Source: Tubulanus polymorphus
Lineage: Eukaryota; Nemertea; Palaeonemertea; Tubulaniformes; Tubulanidae
Direction of reading: 5' to 3'
Assembly: GCF_964204645.1 (NCBI RefSeq)
Contig: NC_134025.1
Span: 23,652,001-23,716,000 of the forward strand
Length of the DNA: 64,000 nt
Shown here: positions 35,563 to 47,500 of the stretch, piece after piece
Position numbering within the stretch: position 1 is the stretch's first letter
How the letters are laid out: every line of letters begins with the position of its first letter
Notes under the pieces: model-generated
The model's database searches: none
Told to the model about the DNA's origin: nothing
What the model saw: the letters and a program-made list of their open reading frames with translations, nothing else
Made by a program: the position numbers and the translations under genes

Positions 35563-38500
35563 CTAAAGAGAAGAAGATTAGCATGTCAGTCAAAATTGAA
35601 TATTCTTTGTTGAACTGAAGTGAATATCCTAATGACGATTTCTGAAATTGGTTCATTAATTAACACATTTCTCTCAACACTATTTTGGTTTTGGATGTCT
35701 GATCTTCAAAAAATAAACGTTGTCGAAAAGGACTCGGGATAGAATCGTTGCATCTATTTTGTTTCGGAAAGCCTTTTCTCAACGGATATCAAAAGCTGCC
35801 GATGTATCGAAGCAGAATGGGAAACGACAAAATACCGGAGAGATTAAAATGTCGGTTAGGAGGAAATGTTGTCCTACTTTTGGTGGTCATCAGCGTACAT
35901 ACATACGAATGAATGTAAAAGGAAATACGTGGCACGTGTAAGGAAACTATATATTGCAGAGAACTTGCGAGAGAACAAAAAATTTGAAAATTGTCAAAAT
36001 CGGTGGTACTAATTCGGCTGCTTTTGTATTTGTTTGTTTCTCAGCTACGGATTCTTTAACTAGCTCGACTCTTTAAAACATTAAGAAAGATCATCTCGTA
36101 ATTTTTCGACGTTTCTTTCTGATAATTCGTTTGGCCACCTTCAAAACTTACGTAAACCCCGAGTAATGAACTTCATCGGGTCACGTGTTAACTATTCACC
36201 GCAACCCATTTAGACTATTTCAACCAGAATTGATGCACTCAATAAAGCGAATTACGGTGACAAAAAACCACCGTACGTGCAACCACCCTGGAGAAAATCT
36301 GCTTGATTCTTTGCGAGGTTCGGCACCTTTTTTCCAATTTTCGATGCTCGCATAAACACAGCCGTCTTCAAGTGAAAAAATGCCAGGGCGGATCTAGGGG
36401 AGATGTCAGGGTGTCCAAACCCCCCCTCAAATTTGAAGTGCCCTCAAAATGTCACCCCAAAATATTTTTTGGACCAAGGTTTTCCACCCATAATAGTTTT
36501 TTCAACGCATGAAATGACCGAAAGCACCCCTTAAAATGTTGTAGAAGTATCCGGAGTACGTAGTGTTTCGTAGATAGTGCCCTTTTTTCTCATTGGACCC
36601 CCCTCCCCCCATGGAAAATCCTAGATCCGCCCCTGATGGATCACATTCGATTCGCATTCGATAATCACATCGCGTTTACAATAACTGCCAAATGAGCAAA
36701 ATGGCTTCGATGTAGTTCAAGAGACTCTCACTGTCCTGTCGAGATTATAACACTTTCTCTTGTTTATGGGCTTCACATATGTCATTACTTGAGGTCAGCG
36801 TAAAATGAGCTACCTCAACTGACATGTAGATACAGGGACATATAATGTAGCTTACACACATTTTTTACATTGACTTGATTATGATCATTTTGATTTTCAA
36901 AATGCTCGTAAAACGCTCGTAATATATTTTTACATAATGTACATAATCTTATTGTTACTTATTCTACCATAATCATAATGAAGCAACGAGAGCCGGGTGC
37001 GGGCTTTCAATAAAACTGAAAAACTCATTCTAGATTCCTTCTTCTATATTGGAAAAAAACTAGAAACAACTGCGTTTAGATTTCCCGATAGTTCCGACAC
37101 TGCTGTGATAGTTTTTTTCTTTAGATTTCAGGTACAAATTCTTAAACGAAATCGTTTGGTTAACGACCGGAATTCTTTCGAAGAAAAGAAATCGGCCCGT
37201 ACTTTTTTCTGCTTTTAATTGTAAAGAGAAATGATTTTTCGCATTTCGTGACCTCCCATATAGTCTGGATGATATGGCAGTGTGCGAGGATATCTATCAT
37301 TATCTAGATTGAAGTCTTGTAAATGCACTCACTGCTCCATTGTGATGGGCACGATTTGGATATACAGGAGTCTATTTAATTCAATGAGATAAAAATTAAT
37401 AAGCGACAATACTTTTCATAGTCTGCAGTGTGTCATCATCGCCGTTGAAATATGTCAACGCCGAGTAGATTAAAGACCAGACGATTTGTCAAAAATAGAA
37501 TGGTCGCCCGGGTTTTTGAAGACTTCGCAATATTACGATATAAGAGTGGCTCTATTAGTTTATTATCGGTACATTATACCGATGCGCAAAACGAGAAATA
37601 ATTTCAGGGTCGTACATGCAAAATATTATGAATGTGATAATCGCTTTGTTGATAACGCTTATTACACTATGGTGCGTGAAAAATAGCAAATAACAATGTC
37701 GATCTACAAAACTACAGCAGTCTGTAACTCGGTGAAAAAATGCGTTTACTTCACGGGCACCTATTGCGACGGGGAATAAACACCCATACGTTGCCACAGG
37801 GCTCACATTGAAGCCGAAATACCACCTTCGAAGCGTCGGAAGTTTTGATTAACAATTACCCGACAGAAATGATCGAGAGTCTCTTAGCTGCCGCGACTAC
37901 GGTCGGAACAGCAGGGATCTTATTGTTGAATCGCGGTGACCGGAAAATCCGTACGCGACGGCATCAAAACGATGATGTTGCTAAGCATAGTCCGTATTTT
38001 GTAATTTTGATTTCTAGCCCACCGACCGAACACGCTGCGAATTTTTCAATTGAGAGTGTACTTTTCAGCTAGATAACCTCGATTAGATAGATTATATGGA
38101 AATATATATGTGCAGAAGATGTTTTTGTCCTTAGACAATCATATCTACATATCAACAAAACCATATCTAGATATATACGTGGGCCTTGAAGCAAAATAAT
38201 TTCATACCTAAAAAGACTTAGCATAAGTAGTTTTTCAAACGATATAATACGTACTATATTGCATAATGATATATGTTTCGAACCTGACGTACCTGTTGTA
38301 AACCTTCAGTGTAACTAAATACTAGGAATCCTGTTAGGCATATAGTTTGTAATGTATTCCACGACAATACCCTGTGTTCCATATCACGATTCCGATCTCT
38401 TCAAGTCACTTCTGATCTAAATATTACAACCAGGGAGAGAGCTATAAATAATATCGTATCCTCTAGTCGGACTCGTTAATGACTGTCGATGGAAATATGG

Positions 38501-39670
38501 GGTAATCGCTGATGTGAACCATACGTCTCGATTGCGAATGAATGTCACCAGAAAGAGCGTGCAGCCCACGCCGTGTTTTCGCGACAATTGACAGGGAACC
38601 AACTGCACATAGACGACCAGACAGTCGCACGATATTCACCGAATGAACATCAGCCCAATGAAACGTTACGCTAAATCCCAGAATCGTAATCGCTCGGTCA
38701 TGTGATTTGACTAATGCGAAGAAATATTTCTCTTTGATTGGTTCTGGTGCGAATAGCATGCCGATGTTTATATGAAAAGCGCGTGTAGATCTATTTACAG
38801 CTCGAAAAAGGGCTCGAAATTAAAGTCTGATGGGTCACGGTAATGCGTGCTTTTCGTTAATTTCGCAATGGATCGTCCGCAGCGCAGACACGTTTTACAT
38901 GCGTGTGACGTGATATATTATACGCTTAAAATATTCTCGCGTTTAATACGACACGATCAAGAGGCAATATTCATTGAATAACTGGGCAGATAAATGGCAC
39001 ACCTGCGAAAACATCCATTAGCCCGTCCATTATTTTTCAAGTACGGGACATTCTTGTAGATCTTGGAACTTTCAACTCTTGAAAGTCCCTCGCTTGTTTT
39101 GAGTGCCGGCGGTGCACCGAAATTCGTGAGATCGTGAAAAGCGTTGAAGTTTTTTCCCGCACAAACCGGTTTTCACGATTTTTTTTTAGTAACCGAACAC
39201 AACCACAATTCACGCTGTAAAGCAAGCATCGAGTTAACTAAAAGGAATTTTGAAACTGTGGCCAATCAGCAAAAGAAGTCGTTCCTTAAATCTCGACCGT
39301 GATAGCTTCCGACAAATTGCCATATTTTCTCTCGGAAATTTCTCTCGTGCCAAAAAAGTAGAATTTGTGTGATTTTTGTGCTGCTTTCCTTATGGTCTGC
39401 GTGATGAGAAATTGTAAACGAAAAATGTCATTACAAACCAAATATTCAGATATATATATATATATGTATATCATATTTTATTTTCCTTTTTATGTACGAA
39501 ATACACAGGTTTCATGATTTGTTAGAATATGTGAAATCGTAGATACACGTGTTTCAAAAATCTGAAAAAGAAATAGAAATATGTAACGAGGAATCAAGTA
39601 TACAGTACAGATTTACGTAGCGAAAATGTGACATAGTAATCGCATACGTACATTTTCAATTGCGATGAAG
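35563..39670. other. 5' region of the SMOC gene and spacer to antistasin gene C
   Basis: The signal-peptide exon of the SMOC gene must lie here or further away and should end in phase 0; I could not identify it. A minus-strand TATA-like catataaac near 38770 is a possible promoter. A minus-strand AATAAA (39482-39477) about 190 bp beyond the stop of gene C is that gene's likely poly(A) signal. Small TA arrays occur at about 39450 and 39797-39822. One MITE is listed separately. Confidence 0.4.
36383..36636. mobile_element. MITE-like element with gcggatctagg terminal inverted repeats
   Basis: The left end ccagggcggatctagg (36383) and the right end, reverse-complemented, caggggcggatctagg (36620-36635), match over about 15 bases with one indel. 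The interior is non-coding, about 250 bp, with C-rich runs (ccccccc and ccctcccccc). No transposase. Similar palindromic elements are common in invertebrate genomes, but I cannot name the superfamily. Confidence 0.65.
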
Positions 39671-39790
39671 TTAAGCGCATTTACATAATGGACAACCATC
39701 GTTTCCCATTACGAAACCGTTTGGACAGTACATTGCGCAGGCGACACATGGCTTGGCTGAAAAAGATGCATTGTATCATTTAATGGATTC

Positions 39791-39825
<35 letters not shown>

Positions 39826-42800
39826 CACAGAAAGACAAGATTGATTGAGACAACTTACATCTCTTCTTGGCTGAAATCAAATAAAAATAAAACCGTTTTG
39901 TACCTTAGAATAACGTGATCGACTATAGTTTGAATATAATTCAAAGTGACTAATTACCGATACTTCGTTTCGACTTTTTGCATTTGCAAAGTGGGCATCC
40001 GTCCTTTCCCATCACGAAACCATTTGGACAATACATCTTACAGGTAATACAGGGTTTCCTCTTGACAAGTGATGCTAGAAAAATATTTGAAAGCATTGGA
40101 AAATACTTTGAATACTAATGTAGAGAGTTGTTGGTTCTCGTTCTTTGCAAATGTTGCGTCTTTTAGTGAAAATCGGAGTAATGATGAAAATGATGGAGAA
40201 CATCGATTAATCAAACTTATGCTAAATGAGGCTGATATTCATCTCACCCTTGCATTTACAGATGAAACAACCATCGGGTCCTGTTTCAAATCCGTTCTCA
40301 CAAAACATAGCACACATTGGACGACGAGCGCATTCTAAAGTAACAGATTTCATAAATGTATTGTTTACCGATACAAGTATTATCACTATCATTTAGGCAC
40401 TAGTATATTCACCTTCAGGGGTAGCTTTGCATTTACATATGGGGCATCCGTCATTTCCCGTAATGAATCCATTCGGGCATTCCATGAAGCATGTTTTGCA
40501 TGGAGCTAGAAATTAAAATGGCAAAGATGAGGTATATATGCGTTAATTGTTATAGAGCTGTGATGTCTGATGATTAATCCGTTATCATTTACCTCTCTTT
40601 TGCATTAATTCAGCTGAAAGGGGAATATCCGTGCGATTAGTATTCCTTAGACAAATTCCTTAGATACGTCGTGTCATTTATGATATAACTAATAAAACTT
40701 ACGTGTTGGTTTGTCGTTACATTTGCAGATTTGACAACCGTCCGCTCCTCTCTGGAATCCATATTCACAGTACATCATGCACATCTCATTTCCGCATTCC
40801 GCTGAAAAAAAGAATATTTAATATCTGTAAAATTCATTTGACATTTTTCAATATTTCCATAGTTTAGTAATACTTATTCTTAATCATCCACTGATATCAG
40901 GTTTTTTGAAGACACACTTACGTTCATTTCTTTTGGCCAATTCAGCTGGAAAAATGAATACATTTAAATATAGTATAGAGTTTTCAAAATACAGATTATC
41001 GAGAAACGCTTGAAGGTATATAACCTACGTTTTGGTGGGTTACATTTGCAAATTTCACAGCCGTTAGCATCAGTTTGGAATCCAAATTCACAGTACATCA
41101 TGCACATAAGTTTACCGCATTCTAGAAGGGGATTCAAGGTTCGATAGAATTCATTTTCAGTAAAGAATTTGGTCGATTTTTCATGATAGATATATATATA
41201 TTTTTGGTACTTTACCTCGTTTCTGCCTCAATTCAGCTAAAAAGACAAAAAAAATAAAATAATGAACGGTATGGAAAAACATCATCTTGCAATAATACAT
41301 AAAATTCAGGGAAAAATACTTGAAGTCTGATATGAAAATGTACGTATTCAATCTTTCTCGATAGCAAAAAAACTAGGTATGCAACTTACGTTTTGGCGGG
41401 TTACATTTGCAAATTTCACAGCCGTTAGCATCAGTTTGGAATCCAAATTCGCAGTACATCATGCACATAGCTTTACCGCATTCTAGTTGGAAACCGAATA
41501 GATATGATGTAATTAAGTGACCAAATAATGATAAAATCAATTCGAAATTAGTTTACTTATTTGGAAATGTCTATTTTACCTCGCTTCTGTCTCAATTCAG
41601 CTAGAATTATAAATAAAAATATTTTTATTTTTCAATCAATTCTTCTCTTATATTTCTTAAGTATGTGACGGACAATAAACTAATAAAACTTACGTGTTGG
41701 TTTGTCGTTACATTTGCAGATTTGACAACCGTCCGCTCCTCTCTGGAATCCATATTCACAGTACATCATGCACATCTCATTTCCGCATTCCGCTGAAAAA
41801 AAAAATTTAATATCTGTAAAATTCATTTGACATTTTTCAATATTTCCATAGTTTAGTAATACTTATTCTTAATCATCCACTGATATCAGGTTTTTTGAAG
41901 ACACACTTACGTTCATTTCTTTTGGCCAATTCAGCTGGAAAAATGAATACATTTAAATATAGTATAGAGTTTTCAAAATACAGATTATCGAGAAACGCTT
42001 GAAGGTATATAACCTACGTTTTGGTGGGTTACATTTGCAGATTTCACAGCCGTTAGCATCAGTTTGGAATCCAAAATCACAGTACATCATGCACATAAGT
42101 TTACCGCACTCTAGAAAGAGATTCAAGGTTCGATAGAATTCGTTTTCAGTAAATAATTTGGTTGATCTTTTTATGATAGATATATCTGTCAGATACTTAA
42201 CCTCTTTTCTGCCTCAATTCAGCTAAAAAGACAAACGAGTAAAATAATGAAAGGTATGAATAAAACATCATCATGCAAACAATGTATAAATTCAGGGAAA
42301 CACTGGAAAGGTCAAATATGAAAATGAAAATGTACGTATTCAATCTATTTGGGTAGTAAAGAAAGCAAGGTATGCAACTTACGTTTTGGTGGGTTACATG
42401 CGCAAACTTCACAACCGTTAGCATCAGTTTTGAATCCAAATTCACAGTACATCATGCACATAACTTTGCTGCATTCTAGTTAGAAACCGAAATAGATATG
42501 ACGTAATTAAATGACCAAAAAAATCATAGAATCAATTCGAAATTAGTTAAAAATGTCTATTTTACCTCGCTTCTGTCTCAATTCAGCTGGAAATTATTAA
42601 TAAAGATAAACATTTTTTTTCAATTTTTCAATGTATTCTTCTCTTATATTTCTTAAGTATGTGACGAACAATAAACTAATAAAACTTACGTGTTGGTTTG
42701 TCGTTACATTTGCAGATTTGACAACCGTCAGCTCCTCTCTGGAATCCATATTCACAGTACATCATGCACATCTCATTTCCGCATTCCGCTGAAAAGAAGG

Positions 42801-44482
42801 ATATTTAATATCTGTATAATTCATTTGAGATTTTTCAATATTTCCATTATTTAGCAATACTTATTCTTAATCATCCACCGATATGAGGTTTTGGAAGACA
42901 AACTTACGTTCATTTCTTTTGGCCAATTCAGCTGGAAAAATGAATACATTTAACTATAGTATAGAGTTTTCAAAATACAGATTGTCGAGAGACAATTGAA
43001 GGTGCATGCAACTTACGTTTTGGTGGGTTACATTTGCAAATTTCACAGCCGTTAGCATCAGTTTGGAATCCAAAATCACAGTACATCATGCACATAAGTT
43101 TACCGCATTCTAGAATTAGATTCAAGGTTCGATAGAATTCGTTTTCGGTAAAGAATTTGGTCTATTTTTTATGATAGATATATCTGTTAGGTACTTTACC
43201 TCGTTTCTGCCTCAATTCAGCTAAAAAGACAAACAAGTAAAATAGTGAACGATATGAGTAAAGCATCATTTTGCAAACAATATATAAAATTCAGGGAAAC
43301 ACTGGAAAGTTCAAATATGAAAATGTATTTATTCAATCTTTCTGGAAAGAAAAGAAAGCAAGGTATGCAACTTACGTTTTGGTGGGTTACATGCGCAAAT
43401 TTCACAGCCGTTAGCATCAGTTTGGAATCCAAATTCACAGTACATCATGCACACAGCTTTACCGCATTCTAGTTGAAAACCGAAATAGATATGATGGAAT
43501 TAAGTGACCAAATAATGATACAATCAATATGAAATTAGTTTACTCATTTGGAAATGTCTATTTTACCTCGCTTCTGTCTCAATTCAGCTAAAAATTGTAA
43601 ATAAAAATAAACATTTTTTAATTTTCAATCTATTCTTCTCTTATAATTCTTAAGTATGTGACGAACAAAAAATAAAACTTACGTGTTGGTTTGTCGTTAC
43701 ATTTGCAGATTTGACAACCGTCCGCTCCTCTCTGGAATCCATATTCACAGTACATCATGCACATCTCATTTCCGCATTCCGCTGAAAGAAAAAACATTCT
43801 AACTCATAAAGAATCGTAACCTTATTATGTAACTAATTAAATACTATTGATTGTTCATTTGTTTACGAAAAAAATGGATTTATAGCTCGTATTTCGTCGT
43901 ATGTTTTTACAATTATTCGACAATAAGAGGTTTTCAAAGACAATCTTACGTTCGTTTCTTTTTGCCAATTCGGCTGGAAAAAAAGAAAATCATATACATC
44001 ATATATACGATCAGGAAATTGATGATGAGTTACTATGTTGTGCAGCAGCCACTTACGTGTTGGCTTTGTGTTACATTTGCAGATGTGGCAGCCATCAGGT
44101 CCTGTTTGGAATCCGAATTTGCAGAACATTTTGCACATGGGACGTTTGGAACATTCTATCGAGAAAAATGCATACTGAAATTACTATCCATAATTTTTTT
44201 TTGTTGAAATATCTACACGTATATATTATGGTATTGGACACATTTGGTTGAAATTTACCTTCGAGAGTAGCTTTACATTGGCATTTTGGACACCCATTTT
44301 CACCCATCACAAATCCGTTCTCACATTCCATAAGACACTGCCGGCATACTTTCGCTGAAAATGTATAATTATTTATATACGGGCATGTCAATTTGATCGA
44401 TTACATATATATGGGGATAATTCAAACAGGACTTACCAGTAGCAACGACTATCAGAGCAGCGAATATTATAAGGAGCTTCAT
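39671..44482 (-). CDS. Antistasin-type protease inhibitor polyprotein C (sixteen domains)
   Basis: 29 exons, 610 residues. Signal exon 44482-44437 (MKLLIIFAALIVVATG). Domain exons: 44354-44259, 44155-44057, 43781-43683, 43468-43376, 43109-43017, 42788-42690, 42475-42383, 42110-42018, 41792-41694, 41482-41390, 41121-41029, 40801-40703, 40505-40413, 40334-40248, 40074-39958, 39756-39671. Microexons: 43973-43950, 43587-43567, 43220-43200, 42931-42908, 42586-42566, 42222-42202, 41934-41911, 41600-41580, 41236-41216, 40945-40922, 40613-40593, 39870-39859. Ten central domains have C-x4-C spacing (CGKAMCMMYCEFGF type); the end domains are C-x2-C or C-x5-C types. Linkers read ELRQKR, ELAKRNE, ELMQKR and AKKR, so almost every central domain is bounded by Lys-Arg. 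All introns are phase 1. Probably a secreted precursor of many single-domain serine protease inhibitors. Confidence 0.87.
40703..43781 (-). repeat. Higher-order tandem repeat of about 993 bp, three copies plus a partial
   Basis: Exons of the GNEMCMMYC type start at 43781, 42788, 41792 and 40801, spacings of 993, 996 and 991 bp. Each full unit holds three domain exons (99, 93, 93 bp) and three microexons (21, 21, 24 bp) in the same order. Introns are also nearly identical: compare 40818-40945 with 41808-41934, which share the string tcttaatcatccactgat. The fourth copy is cut after its first domain exon. Confidence 0.9.
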
Positions 44483-44565
44483 GGTTGGTTTTGGTTTCGT
44501 TGGTGCGGGAGACTTGTAACCTGTACTGAGCGTTACGGTCAATCTGAATCAAACCTGAAACTTCC

Positions 44566-44577
44566 GGGTTTATATAC
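44566..44577 (-). promoter_or_regulatory. TATA box of antistasin gene C
   Basis: On the minus strand, gtatataaaccc lies about 85 bases upstream of the ATG at 44482. Confidence 0.6.
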
Positions 44578-44599
44578 AAAGGTTCTGTCAATAATCACG

Positions 44600-47500
44600 A
44601 GATAGAGGATCAATTGAAAGACCTGTTATCATTTTTTGATGAGGTCGTTAAAAACGATACTTCTACATTTAATTATGACACTACGTGTGAGAATGAAAAA
44701 TATGTTTCAGCGATTATGGTTGTCTGATTGAACAGTAACGTACGCACACATTGATTTCACGGCCAAATAATTCTCTAACAGAAAAAAACCGGTTTGGTTG
44801 AAAGGTTTTCCTTAGTCAATGCCTCATGGATTCCAATGTGTTGTAATATCCCTCTTGGAAAATTAATACCGTAAGTAATTGATGCAAAAAATAATGAACG
44901 TATGCGTCACGAAATTCGGCAGTCATCTGGATTGATAGTCCGAAAGAGACTTACTTTGAAAGTTCATTTATTACATCAACACGTATATCAATCGGGTCAG
45001 AAACCATCGTCGCAGACATATGAGTTTTTCAACAATTTCTCAATGTTAGTGTGATTTAATCAGCTCTATTGTTTGACGGTATTGAACATACATACGATCT
45101 GATTTCGAAACGAATGTAACACAGCTACCACATGTTGATATATATATATATTACATGCATGTAAGGTACTAAAATTTGTTCATATTACACTGTTGGACTG
45201 TTGAAGAGGATTGCATCGGTTATGAATTGGAAAACGAATGACCAAGATGCAAAAAGTCAGCTGATATGCAGACGAAGAATTAAAGCTTTTTGAAAGGGAA
45301 TGCTTCTCATTCTTGCATTAGTAGTCAAAGACGATACGATGAATAAATCATTTGGATACAATTATTATGAATTTCTTTTTATCCAAATGATTTTTGAGAG
45401 ATAGATACGTGATATGTAGTGTTGTTAAAACATTTATACTTATACAATGATAATATGATGGCGTCGTATATTAGGATTAAGGTTATTCGATATATTTCAT
45501 GCCAAATAAAATCTCCATTTATTGTGAACAACAACTGGTGGGATTATTCGATGACTGATTGAATGCGAAAGCAAGCTGCTATCTAATGTCGAACACAGCA
45601 ATCCGTGAATGTGCCACGGCATTTCGGTTGTTTCCTACATCGCCACCGATCCATATACAGGCTGTGTGAACAAACAACCGAGAAGTTCCGGCAGCAATAA
45701 AACTTTTAATTTCGAAAAAAGTTCATCATGGGATGTCGTTAATTCGTTACGTTAATCCTGTTAGTGCGGGGGATTTCTTTCTGGTGGTGAAAATGAGGAA
45801 ACATCTGCCGGTATTCTAGTGCACTTTGTTATTGATTACAAAGTTAAGGGTAAATAATCGTCTGTCAGGAAATATGACGCATAGCCCTATCATTCGATCT
45901 AATCTTCTCAAGTCGTCATTTATCAACCGAAGCTCTGTTTCCCGCTTTACTACATTGCTCCATTCCTTATTCATGTCATCTTTTCGCACAAAAGCTAGTC
46001 AAAATTGATCTCGAGTTATCTATAGATACTGGTTATATTATATAAGAGTGGGTGAATTTTTGTTTAGTGAATTATGATCAATAACCACTCACAGCGCATT
46101 TATCACTTATTTCTTTCATGTTCTGTGTTTCATGTTGTGTTGTCTCACAAGGGCGCCATCACCGGGGGAGAGGGCAGAAGGACAGCAGCCCATTCACTCG
46201 ATATGTGTCTACTCATGAAAATATTTCTGGGATCGACCTTCGTGTCCACCGTTCTCAGCTGTGTTAAGATTATTTGTGCTCGATGGCACAAACGACAAGA
46301 AAATCTCTACAAGAAAATACTTTGCTGCTCGTAGCCCTGTACTAGCGCTGAGTGAAATAATCATTAAATATGAAACTTTATGCTTTAGAATATATATACT
46401 TTTATCAGACAGGAAATGATAGAGAATAGAATATGCAGCATAGTTTTAGATGAAACATATGCAACGAAATCTGCAATTGCAATTAAACAGAATGATGAGT
46501 TATGTTGTATCACATACGCACATATCCTTGGTTCTTAAACATTACATCAATATTCCGGTGTGCCGCCGATACAATCAAACGACCATATCAATAAAAATTC
46601 ATTTTATAGTGTTACTTCCCTCATGATAGTCTATGACGTCTATGCACTTAACCCAGTCATCGAGCGACTTTTTAATCTCGAAATCAAGCTCAAGATGCTG
46701 TTAAGAATGTATCCCCGTCATATAAAACAAGCACTCGGCGATGAGGGTAAGCAATTGAACAGCGTGCCAAAATCTTCTCAATCGACACTTAGACGTTTTT
46801 CTACGAAACAGAAAACTAAAAACATAATTCCCCATACTGAACGTCTTCATAGGAATATTTCATGAAACCGAGTCGTTTCATTTTGGATTTGGGTTTGTTA
46901 TGATCGCTTAGCCTACTTTTTGGAGTACACGGTATGTTTAATTTGGAAATGGTGAATTGACGACACTAATAATTTTGTAGAGACGTCCTTCCATTTGCGA
47001 AATTGTCTGGTGTTCAAGTTACGGGTGCACAAATGCGATTGGGTCCGCTAAACACAAACAATTCCCGGAGTACCATTAGTTTAAGTTGAAAGCTGCAGCC
47101 ACCATCCTATATTCTAGCTTCCGCCAAGGTGTACGTAGGTGCGCGTATAATTGAAACTGGTGACATGCGGGGTTGTGCAAGATGAAAATGTAATTGGCTC
47201 CCGAGAGGTTGTCAGCGCAAAAATTGACTTTTACAGATTGATTGATAAAAAAAATTCTGAAATATCTCCTTGAAACCAAATTTAATGTATCTTGGTAATG
47301 TAACATTCGTGGTAGCTCTCATACAGAAAATACATTTTCAACAAAACACATAACTTTGATAAAACGTCTATATGAGATATCTTTACGTATTTTGTATTAT
47401 AGAATGTATGTTTGTTTTGATCGGCTAGATCTTAGATTGCCGTTCGTAAATTCTGGAAGCGAAATTGTGAAGTTGCTAATAAAAAGGATGAAAATTTGAA

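Noticed and set aside
37845-38072. 75-codon plus-strand frame with an Ala/Leu-rich start (MIESLLAAATTVGTAG)
   Set aside because: Looks faintly signal-like, but has no splice continuation and lies antisense to the SMOC transcription unit.
38463-38759. 98-codon minus-strand frame near the SMOC 5' region, considered as its signal-peptide exon
   Set aside because: The N-terminus is not signal-like and no phase-0 donor follows at a suitable place.
40703-43781. The regular spacing of near-identical blocks considered as a CRISPR array or satellite
   Set aside because: The blocks are coding exons with conserved cysteines and splice sites, so this is a tandem exon duplication in an animal gene.
46560-46865. 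101-codon plus-strand frame ending in a basic tail
   Set aside because: Composition is unremarkable, there is no recognisable motif and no promoter or splice context.
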